DNA from: Pseudoalteromonas sp. OOF1S-7
Lineage (GTDB): Bacteria > Pseudomonadota > Gammaproteobacteria > Enterobacterales > Alteromonadaceae
DNA: 64,000 nucleotides
Reading direction: 5' to 3'
Assembly (NCBI RefSeq): GCF_022347765.1
Contig: NZ_JAKRFZ010000002.1
Location: 496,001 to 560,000 of the forward strand
The stretch's first letter is position 1. Each line of letters begins with the position of its first letter. Made by a program: the position numbers and the translations under genes. Below the pieces are notes generated by a model. That model did not search any database, was not told where the DNA came from, and saw only the letters and a list, made by a program, of their open reading frames with translations. Shown in pieces: positions 1 through 15,000 of the stretch.

Positions 1-3000
1 TTTGCCTGCGGTTCAAAAACAAAACTGTCATTAACTGCAAGAGGTAAATCATTAACCGAATTGATGGTGATCTTCACTTCGCCTGCCGTCGAGTCCAGAG
101 TGCCATCATTAGCAATGTAGCTGAAACTATCCAGACCATTAAAGTTGCCAAACGGCGTATAAGTGAAGGTATTACCCTGCAACACCAGCAAACCGTTCAC
201 TGGCTGACGCTCAATGGATACTGTAACGCTATCGCCATCTTCATCCGATGCATCAGCCACAAAGCTGGTTGTACCATCCTCGTTAACCACCACGTCCATA
301 TTATTAGCAACTGGCTGGTTGTTTACAAACTGCACCTCTATATCAAACGCATCCAGGGAGGTCTGTGCAGTGCCGTCAGTTACGCTGATCACAATATTGC
401 TATAAACGCCCTCGTCATCCCTGCCCGGCGTGCCCGAAAGCGTGCCCGTTGCGGTATCAAACTGTGCCCACACAGGCAGGTTAGCGACAGCAAATGTTAA
501 AGCATCTCCATCTGCATCAGAGGCCTGCGGGGTAAAGCTGTATGCAGTGTTGTGGACTACGGAGGTATCAGGCGTTCCGGAAATCGCTGGCGCATCATTC
601 ACTGCATTGACCGTTAACGATACTGTCGCTGTGTTTGAGTCAAGCGCCCCGTCATTTGCCATAAAGCTGAAACTATCCGAACCATTAAAGTCTGTATTCG
701 GTGTATACAACCAGGTCGTATCAGACTGCTGCTGCAATGTTCCAGACGACACGCCTGACACTATACTGTATGTCAGCGGATCCGCATCCGGGTCGGTACC
801 GTCCAAAGTGATGAGCAAAGTATCATCTTCATTTAAGGACAGTGCTTGCCCCTCAACGACCGGTGCATCATTTATTGGTGTTACACTTAGTGACACCGTT
901 GCCTCGTTCGATACCGCTCCGGCCTGGTCCTTGACTGTATAAGTGAAGCTGTCGTTGCCGAAGTAGTTCGTGTTCGCAGTGTAGATAATGGTGCCCTGTG
1001 CCGTCACCGTAGTCTGGCCGTTCTGAGCCTCACTCACAACGGTAACACTGCTCAAGTCGAAGCTATCCCCTTCATCCACATCAAAGTCATTACCTAAAAC
1101 ATTGACTTCAAACGAGCCTTCTTCTTGTAGCTCCACGCTATTGTTGACTGCTACGGGTGCGTCATTCACCGGTGTTAAGGTGACTGTGACTGTTGCAGGT
1201 AATGAAGCAAGCCCTTCACTGTCCGTTAGTGTATAGGTAAAGCTGAAGGTGCCCGTTTCATCTTGTTTGGGCGTAATCTCCAGTGTGCCATCGGCCAGAA
1301 TAGTCACATCTGCTTTAGCATAGCTACCCGCGCCGTTGCCTTGATCTTCCAGCGTGACATTGGCACCATTAAAGTCCTGATCTTCTACATCCGAATCATT
1401 AGCCAGGATAGCCAGAACAACCGTGACATCTTCGTCCGTGGTTACCGTATCGTCACCAACCACTGGTCGGTCATTGATAGCACCAATGTTGACTGTAATG
1501 TTGGCAGATGCCGAGGCCTGTCCGTCACTGTCCGTAATCGTGTACGTAAAGGTCTCTTCACCAACTTCATTAGTGTTTGGTGTATACACTAAAGTACCAG
1601 CTTCCTGGTCCAGTGAGACCACGCCAAGACTTGGTGTGCTAGTCAGTGTCATCACTCCCGTTGGTACGCCATCTTCGATGTCGGTCGCTGCTGCACGCAC
1701 AGCCAATGCCGCTGATGGGGTGTCTTCATCTGTGCTGATCGTTAAGTTTGCAGCAACAGGAGCATCATTCACTGGCGTGATTGTCACTACAACCGTTGCC
1801 TGCTCAGACGTATTGAGCGCGGTATCTGCTACCGTATAAGTAAAGCTATCCTGGCCATTCTCGTTAGTCGCAGGTGTATAAGTTGCGATGCCATTAACAA
1901 TGGACACTGACCCTTTGGTCGGCGCAGTCACAACCACAGCCGAAGCCGCGTTCATATTGCCTTCTGGATCACTGTCATTGTCCAGCAGGGCTATTTGTAC
2001 CGAAGTATCTTCGTTGGTTGTTGCACTGTCATCTACCGCTGTCGGCGCATCCTCAACCGGGTTAATTGTTAACGAAACCGTATGGGTAGCAGAGGCGGCA
2101 TTTTGTGAATCGGTTACCTGGAAGGTAAAGCTGTCGCTGGTGCTTTCCGAGCCATCATGCTGATAGTTAAAGCTGCCATCAGCGTTTAAGGTCAGCACAC
2201 CATGCTGCGGCTGCGAAAGCGCACTGACTGACAGGCTGTCGCCGCTATCTAAGTCATCGTCATTGGCGTTGCTCAGTAAACCTAGCATCGTAGTCACGGT
2301 CAACAGCTGCCCTTCATCAAGGCCAAAGTTATAGTCTTGAGCTGTTGGCGCATCATTGGTATTAATTACTTCAATATCAAAGGCACTTAGTGACTGCTGT
2401 GCTGTACCGTCTGAAACCGTAATTACGATCTGCGTGTCGGTGCCCACGTCTACGTCGGTTGGCGTACCTGAAAGCGTTCCTGTGGTGGTATCGAAGCTAG
2501 CCCAGCCAGGTTGATTACTGATGGAGAAGACCAGCACATCGCCCACATCGACATCTGTCACTGTAGGTGTGAAACTATAGCTGGCGTCTTCATTCACACT
2601 GGTCGCCGGTGTGCCGCTAATTTCCGGTGCATCATTAGTATTAACAACCGTGAGTGAGAACGCCGGCAACGATGTAGAAACCGTGCCATCACTGACTGAA
2701 ATCACAATATCACTGGTGGTACCCACGTCACCGTTGGTAGGTGTACCTGATAGCGTCCCAGTCAGAGCATCGAAGCTTGCCCACGCTGGCTGATTCACAA
2801 TACTAAAGGATAAGTTGTCTCCATCTACATCCGATGCAACAGGCGTGAAGGTGTAATCCGTGTCTTCGTTCACCGATGTTTCTGGCGTACCGGATATCAC
2901 CGGTGCGTCATTTACATTTACAACCGTAATTGTAAAGGCGTCAAGGCTCACAGTGACGGTACCATCGGTTACGCTGATGACAATACCCTGATAATTACCC

Positions 3001-6000
3001 ACGTCACTATTCACAGGTGTGCCGGTTATCGCTCCTGTTGAGGTAGAGAAGCTTGCCCAAGATGGCAGGTTCGTTACACTGAAAGTTAATGTGTCATTGC
3101 TATCAACATCCGACGCCGTTGGAACAAAGCTGTAGCCGGAGTCTTCATTAACACTGGCCGCTGGCGTCCCGGATATAACGGGCGCATCGTTGGTATTCGT
3201 GACGGTTAACGAGAATGCCGCCAGTGAGACTGTTTCTGTGCCGTCACTTACGCTGATAACAATATCCGAAGTTGTACCCACATTGTCATTCGTCGGAGTA
3301 CCTGAGATCGTGCCTGTTTGTGTATCAAAGCTCGCCCAGGCAGGCTGATTCGCAATACTAAAGACCAGGCTATCACCCACATCCACGTCATCCGCTGTCG
3401 GCGTAAAGGTGTATACAGCATCTTCACTGACACTGGTCGCTGGCGTACCTGAAATTGTGGGTGCATCGTTGGTATTTACCACTGTGACGTTGAAGGCCGT
3501 CATACTCACGGTTTCCGTGCCGTCCGTTACACTGATCACAATTCCCTGATAAGTCCCAACATCATCATTGGTTGGCGTACCTGTTACTAAGCCTATTGCT
3601 GTATCAAAACTGGCCCATGACGGTAAGTTCTGAATACTGAACGTAAGCGTGTCGGCGTCCGCATCACTTGCGGATGGTACAAAGCTGTATGTGCTGTCTT
3701 CATCAACCTCAGTTGCAGGTGTCCCTGAGAGTACAGGCGCATCATTCACTGGTGTGACCGTCATAGTGACTGTCGCCTCGTTCGAAACTGCACCTGCGGC
3801 ATCAGCTACTGTATATGTGAAGGTATCTTCTCCCGAGAAGTCGGTATCAGGGGTGTAGATAATCGCCCCTGCCGTAGTGACCTGCGTTTGACCACTGCTT
3901 GGCGCCTGCACCACAGTAACACTGGATGCATCAAAGCTATCGTTCTCATCAACGTCGGTGTCATTGCCCAACACGTTGACTTCGTATGAGCCTTCTTCCA
4001 TTAACTGTGCCACGTTATCGACCGCAACAGGTGCGTCATTCACAGGTGCCAGGGTGACTGTCACTGTTGCTGCATCTGAACTAAGTCCTTCACTGTCGGT
4101 AAGCGTGTATGTGAAACTAAAGGTGCCCGTTTCATCTTGCTTTGGAGAGATTTGCAATGATCCGTCTGTAAGAATGCTCACATCTGCCTTAGCATAGCTG
4201 CCCGCACCACTACCCTGATCTTCCAGGGTAACGTTGGCTCCATTGAAGCCCTGATCCTCTACATCCGAGTCGTTGCTTAGTATGTCAAGCGTCACACTAA
4301 CATCTTCATCGGTGGTCACACTGTCATCTGCTACAACCGGACGGTCATTAACTGCACCTATGTTCACAGTGACAGAACCGGACTCTGAGGTACTGCCTTC
4401 GCTGTCAGTGATGGTGTAAGTGAAAGTATCCTGACCCGTTTCATTTGCATTCGGTGTGTACACCAAAGTGCCCGCATCCTGGTCAATAGCGACATTGCCT
4501 TTTGAAGGTTGTGTAGCCAGTGCAATATCGCCTGAAGGCATTCCGTCCTCAATATCGCTGGCACTGGCACGCACGGCGATGGCGTCACTTGCATTGTCTT
4601 CATCTATTGAAACAATGAAGTTTTCTACGGTCGGCTGATCATTGACTGGCGTAATCGTCACTGTGACGGTTGCTTCGGCGGATGTATTGAGTGCCGCATC
4701 TTTAACCGTATAAGTGAATGTATCCTGTCCCGTTTCATTGGCATTTGGCGTGTAAGTTACTACGCCATTAGCTATAGTCACCGATCCTTTGCCAGGCTGT
4801 GTCACAATAGCAGCAGAAGCCTCTACCAGATCATTTTCCGGATCGCTGTCATTGGTTAACAGATCGAAAATAACAGCTTCATCTTCGTTGGTCGTCGCCG
4901 AATCATCAACCACAGTTGGCGCATCTGCCACCGGTGTAATAGTCAACGTGACCGTTTGGGTAGCAGATGTTGCATTGTTACTGTCAATCACCTGATAAGT
5001 AAAACTATCGCTGTGGTTTTCGCTGCCATCATGCTGATAGCTAAAGCTGCCATCTGCGTTCAGTGACAACTGACCATATTGCGGTTGACTTATTGCACTC
5101 ACCGTTAATGTGTCACCACTGTCCATGTCATCGTCTGTGGCTGTGCTCAATAAACCGAGAGTCGCCGTTACTGTCAGCGTGGCCTCTTCGTCTAATGTGA
5201 AGGTAAAGTCCTGTCCAACCGGTGCATCATTGGTGTTTGCCACTTCAATACTGAATGCTGTCAGCGTCGCCTGATCAGTGCCATCCGATACTGAGATTTG
5301 AATATCTGCATGGGTGCCAACATCATCATCCGTCGGCGTTCCTGTGAGAGCGCCCGTCGTGGTGCTGAACTCAGCCCAATCTGGCTTATTCACAATGCTA
5401 AAGGTGTGTGTGTCTCCGTCGTCCGAATCAGTTAGGGTTGGTGTAAAGCTATAAGCCTCATCTTCGTTTACTGAGGTCGCAGGCGTGCCAGACAGTACAG
5501 GTGTAACATTATACTGCTTAGTCACTGTGGCAGTTACGCCCTCAGCGGCATTACCTGCCTCATCGGACACAGTCACCGTCAATGTCAAAGTGCCCTCATC
5601 AAGGGTACTTACATCCACACCTGTTAATTGCTGGCTGCTTGCTGTGATTGTTGTAGCACTGTTGCTGGACACAGTATTCGTGCCATCGCTAACTTGGTAA
5701 GTAAATGAACCTGCCCCTTCCAGGCCAGATAAGGTAAAGCTAAGCGCCGACTCATTGTCCAGGTTGATCAGAGTCTGATCAATTGCAACTGATTGGCCTG
5801 ATGGCGCAACAGTATCAAGCGTAATACTCTGAGAGGCGGCGCTGGAGGTATTGCCAGCCGTATCGGCCTGTGTCGCCGACACGGTGAGTGTGCCATTGTT
5901 CAGGCCACTGACATCCAGCTCACTGCCGCTCAGCGTCCAGTTACCGGAGTTATCAGCGGTCACCGTGCGGCTCACTGAGCTGTTGTTGTCCGTGATGGTC

Positions 6001-9000
6001 ACGGTCACACTGTTACCCGCTTCCGCACCCGAACCGGCGATCAGCACATCATTGTCTTCTGCGGCATTGACAATGCCGTCAGTTTCAATCGGTGTGGTGA
6101 TGGTCAGCGCGGAAGGCGCGGCATTATCCAGGGTAATACTTTGCGTCGCGGTCGTAGAGGTATTGCCTGCCGTATCGGCCTGTGTCGCCGACACGGTGAG
6201 TGTGCCATTGTTCAGGCCGCTGACATCCAGCTCACTGCCGCTCAGCGTCCAGTTTCCAGAATTGTCGGCGGTCACCGTGCGACTCACCGAGCTGTTGTTG
6301 TCCGTGATGGTCACGGTCACACTGTTGCCTGCTTCCGCACCGGAGCCGGCAATTAAGACATCATTGTCTTCTGCGGCATTAACAATGCCGTCAGTTTCAA
6401 TCGGCGTGGTGATGGTCAGCGCGGAGGGTGCCGCATTATCCAGGGTAATACTCTGGGTGGCTGCGGTTGAGGTATTGCCTGCGGTATCGGCCTGTGTGGC
6501 GGAGACCGTCAAAGTGCCGTTATTCAGGCCGCTGACATCCAGCTCACTGCCGCTCAGCGTCCAGTTACCGGAGTTATCGGCGGTCACCGTACGACTTACC
6601 GAGCTGTTGTTGTCCGTGATGGTCACGGTCACACTGTTGCCTGCTTCCGCGCCCGAACCGGCGATCAGCACATCATTGTCCTCTGCGGCATTCACGAGCC
6701 CATCGGTTTCAATCGGCGTGGTGATGGTCAGCGCGGAAGGCGCCGCGTTATCCAGAGTGATGCTTTGCGTCGCGGCCGTAGAGGTATTGCCCGCCGTATC
6801 GGCCTGTGTCGCCGACACGGTGAGTGTGCCATTGTTCAGGCCGCTGACATCCAGTTCGCTGCCGCTCAGCGTCCAGTTACCGGAGTTATCAGCGGTCACC
6901 GTACGACTCACAGAGCTGTTGTTGTCCGTGATGGTCACGGTCACACTGTTACCCGCTTCCGCACCCGAGCCCGCGATCAGTACATCATTGTCCTCTGCCG
7001 CATTCACGAGCCCATCGGTTTCAATGGGCGTGGTGATGGTCAGCGCGGAAGGCGCGGCATTATCCAGGGTAATACTCTGGGTGGCTGCGGTTGAGGTATT
7101 GCCTGCCGTATCCGCTTGTGTCGCGGAGACCGTCAAAGTGCCGTTATTCAGGCCGCTGACATCCAGCTCACTGCCGCTCAGTGTCCAGTTACCGGAATTA
7201 TCGGCGGTCACCGTGCGACTCACCGAGCTGTTATTATCCGTGATGGTCACGGTCACACTGTTGCCTGCTTCCGCGCCGGAGCCGGCAATTAAGACATCAT
7301 TGTCTTCTGCGGCATTAACAATGCCGTCAGTTTCAATCGGCGTGGTGATGGTCAGCGCGGAGGGTGCCGCATTATCCAGGGTAATACTCTGGGTGGCCGC
7401 GGTTGAGGTATTGCCTGCCGTATCCGCTTGTGTGGCCGACACGGTGAGTGTGCCATTGTTCAGGCCACTGACATCCAGCTCACTGCCGCTCAGCGTCCAG
7501 TTACCGGAATTATCGGCGGTCACAGTACGGCTCACCGAGCTGTTGTTGTCCGTGATGGTCACAGTCACACTATTGCCCGCTTCCGCGCCGGAGCCGGCAA
7601 TTAAGACATCATTGTCTTCTGCGGCATTAACAATGCCGTCAGTTTCAATCGGCGTGGTGATGGTCAGCGCGGAGGGTGCCGCATTATCCAGGGTAATACT
7701 CTGGGTGGCCGCGGTTGAGGTATTGCCTGCCGTATCCGCTTGTGTGGCCGACACGGTGAGTGTGCCATTGTTCAGGCCACTGACATCCAGCTCACTGCCG
7801 CTCAGCGTCCAGTTACCGGAATTATCGGCGGTCACAGTACGGCTCACCGAGCTGTTGTTGTCCGTGATGGTCACAGTCACACTATTGCCTGCTTCCGCAC
7901 CGGAGCCGGCAATTAAGACATCATTGTCTTCTGCGGCATTAACAATGCCGTCAGTTTCAATCGGCGTGGTGATGGTCACGGCGGAGGGTGCCGCGTTATC
8001 CAGGGTAATACTTTGCGTCGCGGCCGTAGAGGTATTGCCTGCGGTATCGGCCTGTGTGGCGGAGACCGTCAAAGTGCCATTGTTCAGGCCGCTGACATCC
8101 AGCTCACTGCCGCTCAGCGTCCAGCTACCGGAATTGTCGGCGGTCACCGTACGGCTCACCGAGCTGTTGTTGTCCGTGATGGTCACGGTCACACTGTTGC
8201 CCGCTTCCGCACCCGAGCCCGCGATCAGTACATCATTGTCCTCTGCGGCATTAACAATGCCGTCAGTTTCAATCGGCGTGGTGATGGTCAGCGCGGAAGG
8301 CGCGGCGTTATCCAGGGTAATACTTTGCGTCGCGGCCGTAGAGGTATTGCCCGCCGTATCCGCCTGTGTCGCCGACACGGTGAGTGTGCCATTGTTCAGA
8401 CCACTGACATCCAGCTCACTGCCGCTCAGCGTCCAGTTACCGGAATTATCGGCGGTCACCGTGCGACTCACCGAGCTGTTGTTGTCCGTGATGGTCACAG
8501 TCACACTGTTGCCTGCTTCCGCACCGGAGCCGGCAATTAAGACATCATTGTCTTCTGCGGCATTAACAATGCCGTCAGTTTCAATCGGCGTGGTGATGGT
8601 CAGCGCGGAAGGCGCGGCATTATCCAGGGTAATACTTTGCGTCGCGGTCGTAGAGGTATTGCCCGCCGTATCGGCCTGTGTGGCGGAGACCGTCAAAGTG
8701 CCGTTATTCAGGCCACTGACATCCAGCTCACTGCCGCTCAGTGTCCAGTTACCGGAATTGTCGGCGGTCACCGTGCGACTCACCGAGCTGTTATTATCCG
8801 TGATGGTCACAGTCACACTGTTGCCTGCTTCCGCACCGGAGCCGGCAATTAAGACATCATTGTCTTCTGCGGCATTAACAATGCCGTCAGTTTCAATCGG
8901 CGTGGTGATGGTCACGGCGGAGGGTGCCGCGTTATCCAGGGTAATACTCTGGGTGACTGCGGTTGAGGTATTGCCTGCGGTATCGGCCTGTGTGGCGGAG

Positions 9001-12000
9001 ACCGTCAAAGTGCCGTTATTCAGGCCGCTGACATCCAGTTCGCTGCCGCTCAGCGTCCAGTTACCGGAGTTATCAGCGGTTACCGTACGACTCACCGAGC
9101 TGTTATTGTCCGTGATGGTCACGGTCACACTGTTGCCCGCTTCCGCACCCGAGCCGGCAATCAAGACGTCATTGTCTTCTGCGGCATTCACGAGCCCATC
9201 GGTTTCAATGGGCGTGGTGATGGTCAGCGCGGAAGGCGCGGCGTTATCCAGGGTAATACTTTGCGTCGCGGCCGTAGAGGTATTGCCCGCCGTATCCGCC
9301 TGTGTCGCCGACACGGTGAGTGTGCCATTGTTCAGGCCGCTGACATCCAGCTCACTGCCGCTCAGCGTCCAGTTACCGGAGTTATCGGCGGTCACCGTAC
9401 GACTTACCGAGCTGTTGTTGTCCGTGATGGTCACGGTCACACTGTTGCCTGCTTCCGCGCCCGAACCGGCGATCAGCACATCATTGTCCTCTGCGGCATT
9501 AACAATACCGTCAGTTTCAATCGGCGTGGTGATGGTCAGCGCGGAGGGTGCCGCATTATCCAGGGTAATACTCTGGGTGGCTGCGGTTGAGGTATTGCCT
9601 GCGGTATCGGCCTGTGTGGCCGACACGGTGAGTGTGCCATTGTTCAGGCCGCTGACATCCAGCTCACTGCCGCTCAGCGTCCAGTTACCGGAGTTATCGG
9701 CGGTCACCGTGCGGCTCACCGAGCTGTTGTTGTCCGTGATGGTCACGGTCACACTGTTGCCTGCTTCCGCACCGGAGCCAGCGATCAGCACATCATTGTC
9801 CTCTGCCGCATTCACGAGCCCATCGGTTTCAATCGGCGTGGTGATGGTCACGGCGGAAGGCGCGGCGTTATCCAGGGTGATGCTTTGCGTCGCGGCCGTA
9901 GAGGTATTGCCCGCCGTATCGGCCTGTGTCGCCGACACGGTGAGTGTGCCGTTATTCAGGCCGCTGACATCCAGTTCACTGCCGCTCAGCGTCCAGTTAC
10001 CGGAATTGTCGGCGGTCACCGTACGACTCACCGAACTATTGTTGTCCGTGATGGTCACGGTCACACTGTTGCCCGCTTCCGCACCCGAGCCGGCAATTAA
10101 GACGTCATTGTCTTCTGCGGCATTCACGAGCCCATCGGTTTCAATGGGCGTGGTGATGGTCAGCGCGGAGGGTGCCGCGTTATCCAGGGTAATACTTTGC
10201 GTCGCGGCCGTAGAGGTATTGCCCGCCGTATCGGCCTGTGTGGCGGAGACCGTCAAAGTGCCGTTATTCAGGCCGCTGACATCCAGCTCACTGCCGCTCA
10301 GTGTCCAGTTACCGGAATTATCGGCGGTCACCGTGCGACTCACCGAGCTGTTATTATCCGTGATGGTCACGGTCACACTGTTGCCTGCTTCCGCGCCGGA
10401 GCCGGCAATTAAGACATCATTGTCTTCTGCGGCATTAACAATGCCGTCAGTTTCAATCGGCGTGGTGATGGTCAGCGCGGAGGGTGCCGCATTATCCAGG
10501 GTAATACTTTGCGTCGCGGCCGTAGAGGTATTGCCTGCGGTATCGGCCTGTGTGGCGGAGACCGTCAAAGTGCCGTTATTCAGGCCGCTGACATCCAGCT
10601 CACTGCCGCTCAGCGTCCAGTTACCGGAATTATCAGCGGTCACAGTACGGCTCACCGAGCTGTTGTTGTCCGTGATGGCCACGGTCACACTATTGCCTGC
10701 TTCCGCGCCCGAACCGGCGATCAGTACATCATTGTCTTCTGCGGCATTGACGAGTCCATCGGTTTCAATGGGCGTGGTGATGGTCACGGCGGAAGGGGCG
10801 GCGTTATCCAGGGTGATGCTCTGGGTGGCTGCGGTTGAGGTATTGCCCGCCGTATCGGCCTGTGTGGCGGAGACCGTCAAAGTGCCGTTATTCAGGCCAC
10901 TGACATCCAGCTCACTGCCGCTCAGCGTCCAGTTACCGGAATTATCGGCGGTCACCGTGCGGCTCACCGAGCTGTTGTTGTCCGTGATGGTCACGGTCAC
11001 ACTGTTGCCCGCTTCCGCACCCGAGCCGGCGATCAGCACATCATTGTCCTCTGCGGCATTGACGAGCCCATCGGTTTCAATGGGCGTGGTGATGGTCAGC
11101 GCGGAAGGGGCCGCATTATCCAGGGTAATACTTTGCGTCGCGGCCGTAGAGGTATTGCCTGCGGTATCGGCCTGTGTGGCGGAGACCGTCAAAGTGCCGT
11201 TATTCAGGCCGCTGACATCCAGCTCACTGCCGCTCAGCGTCCAGTTACCGGAATTATCGGCGGTTACCGTACGGCTCACCGAGCTGTTATTGTCCGTGAT
11301 GGTCACGGTCACACTGTTGCCCGCTTCCGCACCCGAGCCGGCAATTAAGACGTCATTGTCTTCTGCGGCATTCACGAGCCCATCGGTTTCAATGGGCGTG
11401 GTGATGGTCAGCGCGGAGGGCGCCGCGTTATCCAGGGTGATGCTTTGCGTCGCAGCGGTTGAGGTATTGCCCGCCGTATCGGCCTGTGTGGCGGAGACCG
11501 TCAAAGTACCGTTATTCAGGCCACTGACATCCAGTTCGCTGCCGCTCAGTGTCCAGTTACCGGAGTTATCAGCGGTCACCGTGCGACTCACCGAGCTGTT
11601 ATTGTCCGTGATGGTCACGGTCACACTGTTGCCCGCTTCCGCGCCCGAACCGGCGATCAGTACATCATTGTCTTCTGCGGCATTCACGAGCCCATCGGTT
11701 TCAATGGGCGTGGTGATGGTCAGCGCGGAAGGCGCGGCATTATCCAGGGTAATACTCTGGGTGGCTGCGGTTGAGGTATTGCCTGCGGTATCGGCCTGTG
11801 TGGCGGAGACCGTCAAAGTGCCGTTATTCAGGCCGCTGACATCCAGCTCACTGCCGCTCAGCGTCCAGTTACCGGAATTGTCGGCGGTCACCGTGCGGCT
11901 CACCGAGCTGTTATTGTCCGTGATGGTCACGGTCACACTGTTGCCTGCTTCCGCGCCCGAACCGGCGATCAGCACATCATTGTCCTCTGCGGCATTCACG

Positions 12001-15000
12001 AGCCCATCGGTTTCAATCGGCGTGGTGATGGTCAGCGCGGAAGGCGCCGCGTTATCCAGAGTGATGCTTTGCGTCGCGGCCGTAGAGGTATTGCCTGCGG
12101 TATCGGCCTGTGTCGCCGACACGGTGAGTGTGCCGTTATTCAGGCCGCTGACATCCAGCTCACTGCCGCTCAGCGTCCAGTTACCGGAATTGTCGGCGGT
12201 CACCGTACGACTTACCGAGCTGTTGTTGTCCGTGATGGTCACGGTCACACTGTTGCCTGCTTCCGCACCCGAGCCCGCGATCAGTACATCATTGTCCTCT
12301 GCGGCATTCACGAGCCCATCGGTTTCAATCGGCGTGGTGATGGTCACGGCGGAGGGTGCCGCGTTATCCAGGGTAATACTTTGCGTCGCGGCCGTAGAGG
12401 TATTGCCCGCCGTATCCGCCTGTGTCGCCGACACGGTGAGTGTGCCATTGTTCAGACCACTGACATCCAGCTCACTGCCGCTCAGCGTCCAGTTACCGGA
12501 ATTATCGGCGGTCACCGTGCGGCTCACTGAGCTGTTGTTGTCCGTGATGGTCACGGTCACACTATTGCCCGCTTCCGCACCCGAGCCCGCGATCAGTACA
12601 TCATTGTCCTCTGCCGCATTCACGAGCCCATCGGTTTCAATGGGCGTGGTGATGGTCAGCGCGGAAGGCGCGGCGTTATCCAGAGTGATGCTTTGCGTCG
12701 CGGCCGTAGAGGTATTGCCCGCCGTATCGGCCTGTGTGGCGGAGACCGTCAAAGTGCCGTTATTCAGGCCACTGACATCCAGCTCACTGCCGCTCAGCGT
12801 CCAGTTACCGGAATTGTCGGCGGTCACCGTGCGACTCACCGAACTGTTATTATCCGTGATGGTCACAGTCACACTGTTGCCTGCTTCCGCACCGGAGCCG
12901 GCAATTAAGACATCATTGTCTTCTGCGGCATTAACAATGCCGTCAGTTTCAATCGGCGTGGTGATGGTCACGGCGGAGGGTGCCGCGTTATCCAGGGTAA
13001 TACTCTGGGTGGCTGCGGTTGAGGTATTGCCCGCCGTATCGGCCTGTGTGGCGGAGACCGTCAAAGTACCGTTATTCAGGCCACTGACATCCAGTTCGCT
13101 GCCGCTCAGTGTCCAGTTACCGGAGTTATCAGCGGTCACCGTGCGACTCACCGAGCTGTTATTGTCCGTGATGGTCACGGTCACACTGTTGCCCGCTTCC
13201 GCGCCCGAACCCGCGATCAGCACATCATTGTCTTCTGCGGCATTGACAAGTCCATCGGTTTCAATCGGCGTGGTGATGGTCAGCGCGGAGGGCGCCGCGT
13301 TATCCAGGGTGATGCTTTGCGTCGCAGCGCTTGAAGTGTTCCCCGCGGTATCAGTTTGAGTCGCCGAGACCGTCAGGGTACCATTGTTCAGGCCACTGAC
13401 ATCCAGCTCACTGCCGCTCAGTGTCCAGTTACCAGATCCGTCGGCGGTCACCGTACGGCTCACCGAGCTGTTGTTGTCCGTGATGGTCACGGTCACACTG
13501 TTACCTGACTCTGCACCCGAGCCAGCAATTAAGACGTCATTGTCTTCTGCCGCATTAACGATGCCATCGACTTCGATAGGCGTGGTAATGCTGACAGCAC
13601 CCACGCTGGTATCCACTGTTACTGACAGACCTGAGCCATCAGCAGTGTTTCCTGCTGTGTCAGTTGAGCGTGCTGTCATCGTGTGCGTGCCTGCTGTTAA
13701 AGCAGACGTTGTGATTGTCCATGTACCATTTGTTGCAGTGCCAGTACCTACAGTACCATCAATGCTTGAAATCAGCGTAATGTCACCACCATTAGGACCT
13801 GAACCGGTAAACGTGGCTGTGGTATCGTTGGTGACATTGTCCGTATTGGATGTACCAGTGTCACTACTGGCATCCAGGTCGGGTGTGCCCGGTGCTGAAG
13901 GCGCGGTTGTGTCTATCGTGACGCTTAAACTGCTAGATGCCGAACTTTCGTTACTATTTGCATCCGTTGCTTTCGCAGTGATCGCATGTGTAACACCGGC
14001 AGTCAGGGCACTCGTGGTAATTTGCCAATTGCCACCGGTTGCTGTGCCGGTGCCTATCACGCTTGTACCGCCACCCTCTTGATCACTATACAGTCTAACC
14101 GTTGAACCGCTTTCAGCGGTGCCACTGAAGGTCGGGGTTGTGTCGTTAGTGTTGTTGTCACTGTCTGACGAGCCAGTATCTGAGCTGGCATCGAGATCCG
14201 GAGTAGATGGTGCGTTTGGTGCCACATCATCATTCACAGTAATCGTAAACGCTTCCTGGAAAGTCGTTGTAGAATCACTGGTTTGTACGCAAACAACATA
14301 GCTTCCAGCCGATAATGCAGCTTGTGTTTCGAGATTAGACCCATTGATCTGGAAACTACCGTTGTTGGTATCTGCGCTACAAGTGCCATTGGCACTGGTT
14401 CCACTGCTAACGATAGAATAGGTGTGGCTATCGCTGGTATCGGGATCTGTCGTACTCAAAGTGCCTATATTGGCACCTGCGCCGGTCGCTGACTGATTGA
14501 TTGATGTCGTGTCCAGGCTAATGTCAGTTGGCGCATCATTTTGCGCAGTAATGGTAACGGTTGCCTGATTGGTGCCTGTGCTATTTGCTGTACCATCATT
14601 AAAGGTATAGTCGAGCGTTACAGACGAAGGAGGCGCTTCTGAGCTATTCTGATAAGTAATATTTTGCAACACAGAATCAACGATTGCAGATGTCGCGCTG
14701 GTATTGAACGTCAGCACTAAAGTGCCTGATGAATTAGTAGTAACTGTACCAACCGTCGTTGAATTATAGGTAAAAGTACTGCTCTCGGTGAGGGTGCCCA
14801 ACAGACCATTGTTAGCAAAGACATCCTGCGAGCTGGCACCACCGTTACGAGCAATGGTCAGCGTAGCGTTGTTGTAGTTACCTGCGCCGCTGTCGAGTGC
14901 ATCCAGTTCAGTATCCGCAATCAATACGTCTGAATCTATGACAACAGCCGAGCCATTTTCAATGAATGTTTGTCCACCATTGAGATTGCTAAATACTGGC

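Noticed and set aside
214..5700. Many short plus-strand frames over the left end
   Set aside because: All lie antisense to in-phase cadherin/VCBS-like coding sequence of the minus-strand gene and mirror its repeats.
5851..13359. 7.5-kb open frame on the plus strand with 24 repeats of about 104 residues
   Set aside because: It is the antisense of the giant gene's Ig array. Because the unit is 312 bp (divisible by 3) and lacks stops in this frame, the shadow stays open. It starts and ends where the array does, has no ribosome site of note, and encodes a low-complexity Leu/Val/Ser/Ala protein.
5815..13600. CRISPR array
   Set aside because: The repeats are 312 bp, directly adjacent with no unique spacers, and in one reading frame.
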